From Pyricularia pennisetigena (lineage: Eukaryota; Ascomycota; Sordariomycetes; Magnaporthales; Pyriculariaceae): a stretch of DNA of 64,000 nucleotides. The position numbers were made by a program, and so were the translations under genes. Location of the stretch: positions 1,147,382 through 1,211,381 of the forward strand of contig NW_021940922.1 of NCBI RefSeq assembly GCF_004337985.1, in the 5' to 3' direction. Below, one piece after another: positions 45,200 to 57,222 of this stretch (within the stretch, counting starts at the first letter, position 1; each line of letters starts with the position of its first letter). Below the pieces are notes generated by a model. The model did no database searches and was not told the origin of the DNA. It saw only the letters and a program-made list of their open reading frames with translations.

Positions 45200-48100
45200 C
45201 CCCCAGTTTTATAGCACTAAACCCCAAAAGAAAAGCAAAACAAAGAAACCTAAACCGATTAAAAAAAACGAAAACGTTTGGCAGCGTTAAGTGTTTTTTT
45301 AAAAGTGGGTTTGTTAACGTTACGCCTTTTTTTCCGAGCTGGGGTCGCGGTAAACGATCCAAGGACCGAATCGTCCTCCTTTTTATCCTTTTTTAAAATG
45401 GGTATGCAGGGTTTCCTTAACGAATCGAATATAAATTTATCGTAATTAAGGCCAAAATCGATAAATGAAAAAAACGGAATAACGACCGCTAAAAGGTCGG
45501 CGTTATTATTACCAAAAATGCTTTTTTAAAACGGTTTATTGGTTTCCCGGCGTTTGATAACCCAGGAACCAAAATCCGTTATTGGGGCCCCGATAACCCG
45601 CGCGGTCGCGGTTTCGTCGTAAAATCCATCGCTGTTTTTAATTTATTTTATTAATTTAACCATAAACCCTTAATCCATAATTGTAAAATCGAAATAAGGT
45701 AAATATGTATAATTAATATAACTAGCAAACGTATTACGGCCACCATTTTACTCCTAATATTAATAATTAATATAAATTGGACCTAACGTTAAAATGAAAA
45801 TTAACGTTTTTTCTACCAAATCCTGTTCGTTGAATTGTTTAAAGATATTTGATACGAATATTAAAATTCGGCGAAAATAAAATCCGCTTATGCGGCGCGT
45901 CCTGTTAAAATAAAAGGTATTAAGATGCTGGGGGGTTTTATTATCCAAACGAAACAGTTGAAAGGCCAGGAGAATATAACTGCTATTGCCTTATAGGCTA
46001 GGAGTTGTTTAATAATTGGAAATTGGATAACTTTGGGAAAGCGCATACGCGTAATATATTTAAATAATATTTACTATATATTAGCAACGGCCGGAATAGT
46101 AGAAAAAGGGGTATTAATTTTCCGGAATATACGATCTTTTACCCAGTCGAAAAGGGTATTTCGTATTTCGAAAATGCGCCAAATAACAGGTTTGTTTTAA
46201 CCCAACCGAATTAAACGACCACAAATTTGCAATTATATATTAACGTTCCACATTAAAGGGATAATAATACCATTGCAATAATTAGGGTGCAAATTAAAAC
46301 CAGCGTTGGAAATGTTAATGCTTAGAACATAAACGTTAAAATTGGAGCTGGAATCGGTGAAATCGGAGACGGTTTTGTCGCGTTCGGCTTGGGACAGGCC
46401 TAATCGGATAATAATTATACCGAAACTGGCTTTTTCCAAAATAAAAGCAATAAAATTAAAAAAATTAGCAGGTATATTAAAAATTGTAACAGTTATTACA
46501 AAAATGGAAAAATAATAGTTATTGTAACATTTATTACAATTTAAAAATATAAAAATTGTGATAATTGTTATAATGGTTGTGGGGAAGAAAAGGGATTATA
46601 ATAATTGTTATTATATGGTTAATTTACGTTTAAATCCAAGGATTGGGGGTTATAACCAGGACGCGTTAACCCTTTTTCTTTTCCTCCATACAAATTTCGA
46701 TTACGCGGGTAATAAATGGCGATTCGTTTAATATAAAATGGATTATTTTAACCCTGCCCGACGGAGGTAACGTTTTAAAATTAGTGCAGGTTTTCGAATA
46801 AACCCAATTAAAGGGACCGTCGCCGCTATATTAAATTAAAACGTCCACAATTACCGATTTAAAGCGGGCTTTTCCTTCCTATAAGCTTTTTTTAAGGTTT
46901 TGTCGGACGTTGCGCTATTTGGCTTTAAAATCCATTCCTTTTAACGCCATAATTTTACCCAGTTCCGCCGAATTAATATCCCGGGTGTCGTCCTCGGCGT
47001 GGATTATTAATTAAGAAAGGTAATTAATTGCCAAAAATTGCAGCAGGCGGATAAGACCCATATTAAAAAAAGCCGAAGTTTGGCGGTCACCAGTTATGGT
47101 ATCCCCATTAATGGGAGCTCCTAATGGAGCGGGACCAATATCGTCGGTAGTCTCAGTGCTCAGACTAGACCCCCCTGCTTCGCAGTGGGGACCGAGCGCT
47201 CCATGTACCTTTCAACCACATGGCTTTTCGACCAATTACATTGGCCGAAAAGATCGCGCTCGTTCTAGTCTGAGGACATCTTGTCGCATTTCGCCGTTTA
47301 TGGCGGTACCACCAACGATAATTTGTCGCATTTCGCCTTTTATAACGGTATTATTAATAATAGACCTAATGTTGCGATATCGCTTATAATTATTTTATTA
47401 ATATAAGGATAATTTGTGGTATTTTGCCGTTTGTAGCGGGTATATATAATATATTCGCATTATAATGGCAAAGGAAAATGGTATACCTATAGTATGCAAT
47501 TAAATATTCGTATAAAAAAATAAATAAAAATTATAATACTATATAATGATTTGCGTTAGATTTATTGGAGTTTGCTGATTACTAAAATAGCGGCCGCGTT
47601 TTTATAACCACTGTATTTGAAAAGATATCAAAATATTAAGTAAAATTTGTAATTTTTCATTATATTTGATTTTTATTTTAAATAATAGTATATAATATCA
47701 ACTTTAATTTCAGTTACAGTATTTATAGCCTAGCAGACATAATACTGCAAAGTGCATACAATTATCGATTAAAACAGATATATTATTAATATTTTTATAT
47801 TAACTAGCATTTTGTTAAAAACTTAAATAATTTACGCAAATATTGGTAAAATTAAAAGAAAGTTTAATTTAGACATTTTTTTATCAATTTATTAGAAAAT
47901 CTTGTTTTACTTTTTTTTTATAAATTTTATTTAATTAAATAAAGCAATAAATATGGAAATAATACATATTCAGTATTTTTTTATATGAAAAAACAAAAAG
48001 GGCCGGTATTATAAATCGGATTTTACCTTGACGTTTGTTTATATACATTATCCACTTCTTCAAACTTTGGTTTTATTAATGTCAAAATTGGTAAAAATGT

Positions 48101-51100
48101 AAAAGCATTTCGATTGTAAAATATATATAAAATTGAATACATTTTACCTATCCGCATATTTAACGGCTTATATAATTAGATATACGTACCAAAATAAGGC
48201 ATTATATTGAATATATATATGCCACCCCCTACGTGCAAAAACCACAGAATCTGGCTGCAAAACAAAAATAATATAAAATTAATCAAATAAAGCAAAAAGA
48301 TTTATAAAATACACATTTAGCATTCTTTTTTATTAAACAGTTTTTAAAACCAATATTATAAATAGAACTGGACCCGGACGTTAGTTTCCATACGTAATCG
48401 AATTTTTAAAACTTTGGTTTCATTATCGTTAAAATTGGTAAAAATATAAACGAGTTTCGATTGTAAATTATATATAAAAAAGTATACACTTTGCCTATCC
48501 GCTTATTTAACTGCTTATATAATTTGGTATATGCACCAAAGTTTTTAATACCGATATAAATATATATACGACCCTCCACGTACAAAAAATATAAAATTTG
48601 GTCAAAATTAAAAATAATATCAAAAGAAATCGAAAATCGAAATAAAATCGAAAAAACAGTACCGCCATGAACGGATTAAGGGCAGGTGGTATCGAATTCG
48701 GCCATTATAACAGATAAAAAAATAAATCGAATTGATGCTAATAGCGGTATTAAACGCTATTTTCAACGATATTTTATTTTTTCAATATTATGCATGGTTG
48801 TGGAATAATAAAGGAGTTTCGGTTAAAAAAAGGCCAAAAATACCGCCATGAACGGCGAAAATCGACAAGTTGTCCTCAGATCTGAACCAGAGCGTTCTTT
48901 GGATGGACCCACAGGTACATTGCAAAGCCGCAATTGAGCCACGAAGTGGAGCGAAGTGGATTAATTGTGGAGCTCTGGGCTTCAGGGATGAGCCCTGAGA
49001 CTATATCGTCGGTATTTTCGCCCACGAATGCGGTAATGATGTTTTTGAAAATTGCTTCGGTGTTCGTTATAGCGTTTTCGAAACGGTGGCCAAATTGGAA
49101 CTCCTTAGTGATAATGCTATGGGGCGGAATACGTTTACGGGGATAAATAATTGTACCGTTGGGCAAGGTAAGCCCGGTGTCCATACCCCTGCGTACCGTG
49201 AATACGCCCGTATGTTTAAAAATTACTAACGACTTTTCGTCTAATGTGGTGGTAAAAGTTATAAAGTTTAAAATTCGAAGGTAAAACAGCCACCATTTCC
49301 AACCCATCGACTCGAATTCTTATAGGGAAATTTTGGTATTTTTATCGATATTAAAAACGACGAAACAACCATTACCTTCCCAAATGTGATCGACCGTAAA
49401 TATATTTTTTTAAAACAAGCTTTTAGGTCGGGCGAAAAGGATCGCACATTTATCCCAAATTAAGGTATTAAAGCTAATAATATCCTTAATTTTGTTAATA
49501 GTCGGCGTGGTAATGGCCATACCCCGATTAATGCAAAGGATAAGGCGAAATGCGCGGTATATTATCGATTCGCGGTAGCGGAGGCATTAAACCTCGTTTC
49601 CAATCATACGTTGAAAAAAGGTACCGGATAGTAAATATATAACCAGACGCCGGATATTTTTGGTGTTTTCGCCCGTGGAAAAATCGGCCTTCCGGCCGTT
49701 TTTGCGTTAACGGTTCCTAATAAAATTATTTAATTTAAACAAATATATTAATATAACGAAATTATAATAACTGTTACAAAAAAATATTTACTGGGTATTA
49801 TTTTTAATGTCGGAATTATCGTCGAAATTGTCGACGTCGGGGGGGCGCTGCTAAAGATTAAAATCGATAATTTTATTTATGCATTATGGGTTAAATACCT
49901 TTTCCGCGTTATAGATTTCGTCCAATTATTCAATTTTTCGGATTAGGAATGTCGAATAAAATGTAATAATAACCGTACCTGTAAATTTGGGATTAGATTT
50001 GCGGGCGGCGAATTTGGTTAAAATATCGTAAAACTGCGTTTGGGTAAGAGTAGCAACCGTTCGCGGGGTATCGGTAGCGCATATTTCGGCTAAATTATAA
50101 TAATATTTGATATCGAGGGTTGGGAAATTGGTTATTACCTTTTTAAATGTTTGCGAGATAAGGTTGGCCGGGACGAAAATCAAAATGGGAAAATATCCGT
50201 CGGTATTTTGGATAAATCGGTCGTGTTGGCAACGGATATACCACATATAAGTCGCCGTAAAATAAATGATCGTTTTTCCTGTGCCTATTTCGTTGGTTAA
50301 TAACCAATTTTTAAAAGCTAATTATTCCAATTTTAATAGGGTGTGGGTATTTAAACCGAAAAAGAAATTAGTTTAGCAAAAAACAAAAATTGTAATAATA
50401 ATTACAAAAGTAGGGGTGGGATTGTGATAATAATTACAAAAATAGGGGCAAAATTATGACGATAGTTACAATTATCAGGGATAATATATATATAACTTAC
50501 CAACCAATTAATGGGGTAGCTAATGGCGACTAAAAGGAGCATTAGGCATATCCCAGTTAAACTAAAAGTATTTGTTTTTGATTTTTTTGTATTTGAAACC
50601 GATTTTGTTGTCGGTATTTAGACCGTCGACAGGTAAAATGTTTTAAAAAAGGCGCAATTTTTTTATAATAACCTGAATCGCGTCCGAATTAAAGAAATAA
50701 ACAGTCCAGGGAAAATTTTTAATTAAAATGGAAAGTTGCGTATAATATACCAAGGAAGCCGTTAGGATTTTTTCGCGGGCGTCCTCGAAAATTTCCTTTT
50801 TTGCGCGGTCCATATTAGTAAATCGATCGGCGATAGTGGATTAAATTTGTATAAAATTAAAGAAATCGTTTTGTTGGTCGTCGCTAAAAAATTTGGGATA
50901 AAGTTCGGTAATTTTTGTTTTGGGTTTGGTAAGGATGGGATAATGGAACCGCCCTTCGTCGTACAAATTGTTAAAAATATTTTCAAATATTAACAAATCC
51001 AATGGGTGCATTTAAATTTAATTTGCACGTTTTTTTTTCTTTTTTAACCGTCCGATTTTAATGGGTTTAAAACGGGACCAGGTATCAATAACGAGCATTA

Positions 51101-53300
51101 TTATCGTCCTATTGTAACAGGCGCGGTTAAAACTAAATAAATTGGCGACGTCGATGGTTTGGTCGGCTCGCGAACGGGCAACCAAACGATGTTAAAATTG
51201 CATTAAATGCAAATTATTTAAGGCGATAACGTTGTCGGCGATAATTATATAATCGGCGACAGTAAATAGGGTGGAAGATTGTTCGATATTAAATTTAAAG
51301 GGGTTGCGGCAATTTCCATTAAAATCGCTAAAACTTTTTTTGTTTCCAATAACGATTTTTCCCTGCCGGCGAAAAATAAAGTAAAGGAAATGGTAGTAAA
51401 TTTTAAACCAATCGTCGATATGGTAACCGCCATATATATATGGTCCAAAATTAGCGGTTTTAAATTTTAAATCGCCGTTTTTAAAATTAGGTCTGGTGGT
51501 TATTATCCGCAGGTAAATTAATATCGTGGCGAAAATTGTGGGAATTATAACCGGTTTAAATTTGTTTGCAAATGCTTTTAACCCGGGGAGGTTAATATCG
51601 CTTTGGCGGATAAGGGGGGGGATAAGGGGTAAGCGACGCCGATTTGCCAAATTATCGAAAATGGGTTTGGTACCCCTATCGTTAAATATATCCGGTACGG
51701 AGGCTAAGGTTTTTTGCTAAACGGGCATTTTATTACCTTTAATTTATTTACCGGGATTGTTTGCCTTAAAATAAATTAAAAAGCCGAATACGTCGGCGAT
51801 TGAAAATAAATTAGCCAACAATTAAAATTGTACCCGTTATCCCAAAATATATAAATGGGTGAAAACTAAATTGTGACAACTGTTATATTGTAGCAGTGAT
51901 TGTTTGGCATTACCGTAAAAAATTGTAACAATTGTTACAATATAGTAAATAGCAGGACATTTCAGTGCAGGGGTTATAATAATTGTGGTAATCCAATAAA
52001 AGGAGATATTAACCTATTATATTAATATATTGTACTAAAATATTTGTCGTTTCGTAGCTAAATACGACCATTACCTCGTTTATATTCGACGAATTATTGT
52101 TAAAATAATATGCCAAAATTTGGCCATTAACGCGTGCTTTTGCTGCGGCGACGCCAGCAGCGGATTAAAGGCGCTCAGGGGTTTAAGCGATTGGGGTTTC
52201 GTTCGTATTGCGGAAAATATTATTTCCGCGACCGAACCAGGCGGGCGGGTTAATATTGTTATTAATTTTAAAATAATTAATATAACCCAAATGGGGTATA
52301 ATACGAACTATTTTAATAATATTCGTATTCCTTACCCTGCGCCAGGTTGTAATGGTTATCGCCGATACGGATTGGTTTTTACCCAGCTGAAAATCTTTTT
52401 ATAACAGGACGGGCAGGCGATCCAGGAAATCCGTGTCCTTGTGCGATAGGAAATAATATTTAAATTATACGAAATTTATTGGTCCATTATTTGGCGTTAA
52501 ATTAGGTTTGGGCTGCGTCCGCGATACAGAAATAAGGTTGGTTTTAGCTGGCCAAACAGTAATGGTTTTATATATACGGGGTACGGGCGGCCTATTTAAT
52601 GGCGCGGGTGCCGGGTTAATAATAATTTCCGGTTATGGTGCAGGGGGCCGGTTTTTGGGGTCCTTTGGTGGCGGGGACAATGCGCTGGTAAATGGTTTAA
52701 AAAATGTTAAAGAAATTTGCAATTGGCGGTTATCCAAATCCGGGGCAGGTTCGTTATAGTTATCGTCCATATTAATATTATTATCGCTTTTATTGGCGGA
52801 CGCGGGGGTAGGTTAATTATCGTTTTCGCCTATATAGGTATCGTCTCATTATAATCGACGGGGGCGGGGGTAAATTCGTTATCGCCGGCGTCCATATCGG
52901 TATTATTTCCATTTTTATCGACGGGGGCGGGGGTAAATTTATTATCGCCGGAATCCATATTAATATTATTTTAATTGTTATTATTATTGTTAGGAATGGG
53001 GGGAAAGTTTAGGGGGATTCCGGTTATATCCGAATAATTTTGTAATATAAAACGGTTTAACCGAGCAAAATTTAGCTTTAAAACAATTGCAATATCCGCG
53101 TCGTGATTTTCCAAATTTTTAAAATATTGGTTTATTTTTTTTATCCGCGTTTTTTTCTGTGGTATGGTTATTAGGTGGGCAAATAATTTAGCATTACTGG
53201 GTATATGTCCCAACGTAAATTTAGTGGTGGTTTGGGCGGAAGCTTTGCCTTTTTGGCGTTTTTTGGGAGTTATAGTGATAAAGGAACGTAATTGTGACAA
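45200..53300 (-). pseudogene. SNF2-family helicase/ATPase relic
   Basis: Minus-strand coding blocks of one large protein. The N-terminal block is 53300-52971 ('TPKKRQKGKASAQTT'). Near 52980-52600 it is Asn/Pro-rich. The ATPase part near 50330-50230 reads 'WLLTNEIGTGKTIIYFTATY', motif I of SNF2 proteins (usual A-D-E-x-G-x-G-K-T). Then 'ILIFVPANLISQTFKK' matches motif Ia. The C-terminal helicase lobe lies near 46440-46160: 'GLSQAERDKTVSDFTD', motif V-like 'VLSINISNAGFNLHPN', and motif VI 'ICGRLIRLGQNKPV' (family Q-x-x-G-R-x-x-R-I-G-Q). Such enzymes remodel chromatin or translocate on DNA. Many stops, and a MULE-like insertion at 47148-49003. Blocks are separated by AT-rich intervals carrying a palindrome (see findings), probably introns. 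It is convergent with the DUF6589-like relic. Whether it belongs to a transposon or is a decayed host gene is open. Confidence 0.65.
47148..49003 (-). mobile_element. MULE-like non-autonomous element 5 with 9-bp TSD
   Basis: The cleanest copy: B terminus at 47148 and A terminus ending at 49003, 1856 bp, flanked by tatcgtcgg at 47139-47147 and 49004-49012. Leaving out the element and one TSD copy gives a continuous frame in the surrounding SNF2-like relic, which confirms the boundaries. The 9-bp duplication points to the Mutator-like superfamily, but with no transposase this is inference. Two internal blocks (about 48000-48250 and 48350-48600) carry CTACGTGCAAAA / CCACGTACAAAA. ORF 47096-47389 only crosses the B terminus. 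Confidence 0.88.
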
Positions 53301-54699
53301 TTATTACGGTTTTTAGCGAATTAAAGCAATTATTGTGACTATTATTATAATAAAGTTAATTAATTTGCCCCGGACCTAACCGGGTGGGGGATATTTTTGC
53401 GATATAGGGGCGCTAATTATAATTTACCTTCGTTACGATTGGGTTAATGCCTATTTGGGTGGGTAGGGTATAAACAGCTTTGTCCAATTAAAATTGTTTT
53501 AATCAGGTTTCCTGACGAATGTGTTTGCAATATTTGCTAAGGCAATTTTGCGATTGTAACAGTTGTTACGTTTAATGGTTAAAAATTAAACGTTGGTTTA
53601 ATCGTTATAATTTTTTATTAATCGTTACAAAAAGAATTTGGCGGCCGCGAAAAATGTTTTTGTTGTAAAAAAAAAGAAAAAAAACTAATAAAAATACAAA
53701 AGGAGGTATTTATAATTGGGTTTACGTATGGGGTTTTTTACTGATAAAATAAGGTTAAAATGGAAACGCCAAAATTTCCGGAGTTTAACCGTAATAATTG
53801 TTATAATTCGCAATATCGAACCCTTTTATTTTTAATCGGGGCGCCGTTACGCCGTACCAGCCTATATATAATCCAGGCTTTTAATTTACGTAACAATTGT
53901 TATTATCCAGCATTTGGTCGTTCTATTTAGGCCGTTAATTGGGGATTGTAATATTTAACAATTGTATGCTTTGCGCTGTTTAATCCTCCCCTTTTAGTTA
54001 ATCCAACTCGGCGTCGCCTTTTTTATCGTTCGACCCTTTTGTAATCCAGGGCACGTTGTTTAATTTAATTAAAATTTAACTTTAATCGCCCTTTAATTTT
54101 TGGGTTATAAATTTATAGGCGTTTTTATGTTGGATATTTTTATAACCGTTAAGGCTAACCAGCATTTTAACTTATGGTTATAATACCGTTTAATTCGTTC
54201 GTCGGCGTTTATTAGTTTGTTTTCCCGAATAATTGTTAATTATATCCATCGTTTCCTAAAATACCACCGTGTTTTAATTCCGCCGCCTTTTTTTTTATTG
54301 TTTATGCAAATAGGAGGCGTGATTTTATATCCTATTTTCGTATATTATTGGGAATTAAATAACGAAATAATTGCTATATTATTTAAACCATTTAATTAAT
54401 TGTAAATTTGGAACATTTTCCAGCAAATCGTTTTTCGTCCATTCCCGGTTATAGGAATGGACGAGTTTTTTAACGATATTAAAAATTATTGGTTTGGGTA
54501 ACACCAGTTGGGATGGTAGGTCGTATAACCGCCGCGGGTTCGGGTAAAGGATAGTTATTGCAAAATGGGTACCCCATTTGTCCAGCTGTTTAAATATATA
54601 ACTTTTTTTGGAATTTTTCCTGGGTATTTTAATTAACTGCTTTTTAGGGGGTAATGCGGGTAAAATTCCAATTTGGTGCACGCAGGCGTTGCAATAATT
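53301..54699. other. Unresolved RIP-degraded region
   Basis: Holds two more palindromic intervals (about 53290-53340 and 53555-53640) and a minus-strand frame at 54379-54681 ('PRRLYDLPSQLVLPK') with no known motif. It may be the 5' part of the SNF2-like gene or another element. No gene is called. Confidence 0.35.
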
Positions 54700-56700
54700 T
54701 TCAGGTTGGTTTATTGTAAAAAATGGATTTATTTCCTATATAAAATCCAATATAATTCGTCGAAAACATTTAACGTTGGCGAAGGTTTGCATATTTGGCG
54801 CTTTTTTTTTAATTTTTTCTTATTTATTATTTCCTATTACGTTTTATGGGGCGGAACACGTGGTTTAAATATACCCAAGAGGCCGGTTTGTAATAATTCC
54901 GACGCTTTTGCCTGGTTATTATCGTTTAAATTAAATTTAACGACACGTGGAAAATTAATAGGGGATAACCGCGTTTATAAATACGTTAAAAAGTTTAAAT
55001 GGGTAGTTTATAGATTTTTAACGTTTCCTCGTAATACTACGGGTTATTTGGTTAATTTAGTTAATAATTTTGGCCTGGTTGGTTTATATTTAGCGATGGA
55101 CCCCTGCGTATCGAAATACCAATAAGGCGCAAAAAAATATGCGGTTTTTTTACGGTTGGGCCCACGTGCGGTTCGTCCGAACCTTTACCATAGGTTTGCG
55201 GGGTCGTTTAATATTAACGCGCCGTATTTTATTATACGTTCCATATTAGGTATATCCATACCCATACCCAAAAATAAAATGGAAAATATATTACAAGTTT
55301 TAAAATCCGGTTTGGAAAATTTTGCGTGAATTTTAATTTTATCGATTTTAAATGTAAATGCATTATACCGGATAATTATATCGGCTGCGTTTCGTTTAAT
55401 AAATTTCCTAAATACGAGGTTTTTTATTAGGAATTGGCGTATTTGGATAATGCGGTTCCTGGCGTCCATATATATAATAGTTTTAAAAATACGGGTGGCG
55501 GATAATGGTATAATATTCCCTGTTAGAAATAGGAAGCGCCGGTAATCGTTAATAAGGGCTTTGCGTTCCAAACACTATATTATAATCGTAATTTCGGGTC
55601 GGTCGAAAGGCGTTTTAACGAAACGTATTATCCTTTTATAATATAATTGGTCGAAAACGTAGGTTTTAACCTTTGCTATAGAAGTTGCGGTGCACCCGAA
55701 CCTAGGTACAGTTGCTGGTATAATTGCCCGGACTAAACGCAATATGGAAAACGATTCCCTAAAATTTTTCCACTGTAAAATTATATAAAATTTATTAATG
55801 GTAAATAAGGCGATACGTTGGTGGAATATGGGGTTTCGAAAAAGTTTAAAAAATCGGTAATTGGTGGTTTATTCCGGGTTTAAAAAAATGTACGTATATT
55901 TATAAGCGGTTTACGGGTTCCAAAAAGGGTTATATTAAATAAAATTAGCTTTGGTAATAAAAACTGTATATTTATATTTACGTTTAAAATGGATTAGTCG
56001 ATTAATTTGGGGTTCGCGGCGGGATAACGTTATATATTGCGTAACTGTTTTTGCCTTAATTTGTTTAATGGGATTATTTGGATAGTAATAATATTATTGC
56101 GAATTACCGAGGTAGTTTGCAGTATTATATTTTTCCCGTACCCGGTTTTTGCCAGCACAATAACATTTTTTATATTATATAAAACCCGGTGTATATATTG
56201 CATTTGGTTATAGTGTGGGATTCGTGCAGGAATATTAAGGGGTTTGTGGAGGTTTAAAAACCATATAGCAGCTGAGGAAACGAGTTTATATTGTAGGTTT
56301 AAATTACCAAAAACTTTGGTTTTAGCGTATAATTTCGGGAGGATATGTACGTCGGAGGAGGTATTTGCCGCCGCGTGTACGGGATTGGGACCGCGAAAAA
56401 TTACGTCGATCTGGTGGGAAAACGAAATATATATGGGCGTATTTCCGGATATTATATATATGTAATTTAATACGAATATATAAAAATTTGCGGAAATAAT
56501 TGTTTTTTTTAATGGGTGGATATATAGCGTATTATGTGATATATACTTTATGCGGATTGTAAAATTAGCGGTTTTACGTTATTTATATTAGAATTTATAT
56601 GTAGAGGTTCCTTTCGCTTTTGCAATTTTCTTTATATAAGTTTTAACGGATTAAAATCGTTGTTGGTGAAATGCGAAATGGGTATCGATAGTGTTTATGG
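54700..56700 (+). repeat. Repeat family C, copy 2
   Basis: Matches 30725-32562 from 'aggttggtttattgtaaaaaa' onward. The best readable plus-strand block is 54673-55125. An opposite-strand ORF at 55185-55571 is long but is not supported by copy 1. The 3' part contains the 'gaggttcctttcgctttt' segment shared with 33440-33470. Confidence 0.6.
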
Positions 56701-56885
56701 GTGGACGTATAGTATATTAAGTGAGATTTACCCTATACGGATTGTAAAATAGATACTTTTGCGATGTTTGGATTAAAATTTATATGTGAAAGTTTTTTTC
56801 GCTTTTGCGATTTTTCACAAATAAATTTTAACGGATTATAATCGTTATTGTTAAAATGCGAAATGGGTATCGACAGTGTTTTTGG
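56526..56885. repeat. Tandem duplication of about 180 bp
   Basis: Two head-to-tail copies, roughly 56526-56705 and 56706-56885. They share 'tttatatgtRRaRgttYcttt', 'gcgaaatgggtatcgaYagtg' and 'ttttaacggattRaaatcgtt'. Differences are mainly C/T and G/A, so the duplication predates part of the RIP. Confidence 0.7.
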
Positions 56886-56889
56886 GTTA

Positions 56890-57222
56890 ATAATAGGGAT
56901 ACCGTTATAAACGGATAAAAGGAGGGTTATATCCAATTTTTAATTGGCGTACCGGGTGCAAAACTTTTTAAATTAATAAAAAAGGCCTACCAATTCCTAT
57001 TTTCAACGATGTTTTCTTTTTTCGATATTTTGCGTGGTTGTGGAATAATAAGGGAATGTCGGTCGCAAAAAGGCCAAAAATACCTAGTCTCAGTGCTCAG
57101 ACTAGACCCCCCTGCTTCGCAGTGGGGACCGAGCGCTCCATGTACCTTTCAGCCACATGGCTTTTCGACCAATTACATTGGCCGAAAAGATCGCGCTCGT
57201 TCTAGTCTGAGCACTGAGACTA
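56890..57222 (+). mobile_element. MULE-like fragment ending in a 138-bp mini-element
   Basis: 56890-57084 matches the subterminal interior of element 4 (34760-34945). 57085-57222 is a complete small unit: a B terminus with 22-bp perfect terminal inverted repeats (tagtctcagtgctcagacta... and its inverse). It could be a minimal MITE or a fold-back product. No TSD was found. Confidence 0.65.

Noticed and set aside
55185..55571. A 128-codon minus-strand gene in repeat family C
   Set aside because: The same place in the other copy (31.2-31.6 kb) does not keep this frame, while plus-strand pieces are shared. It is probably a shadow.
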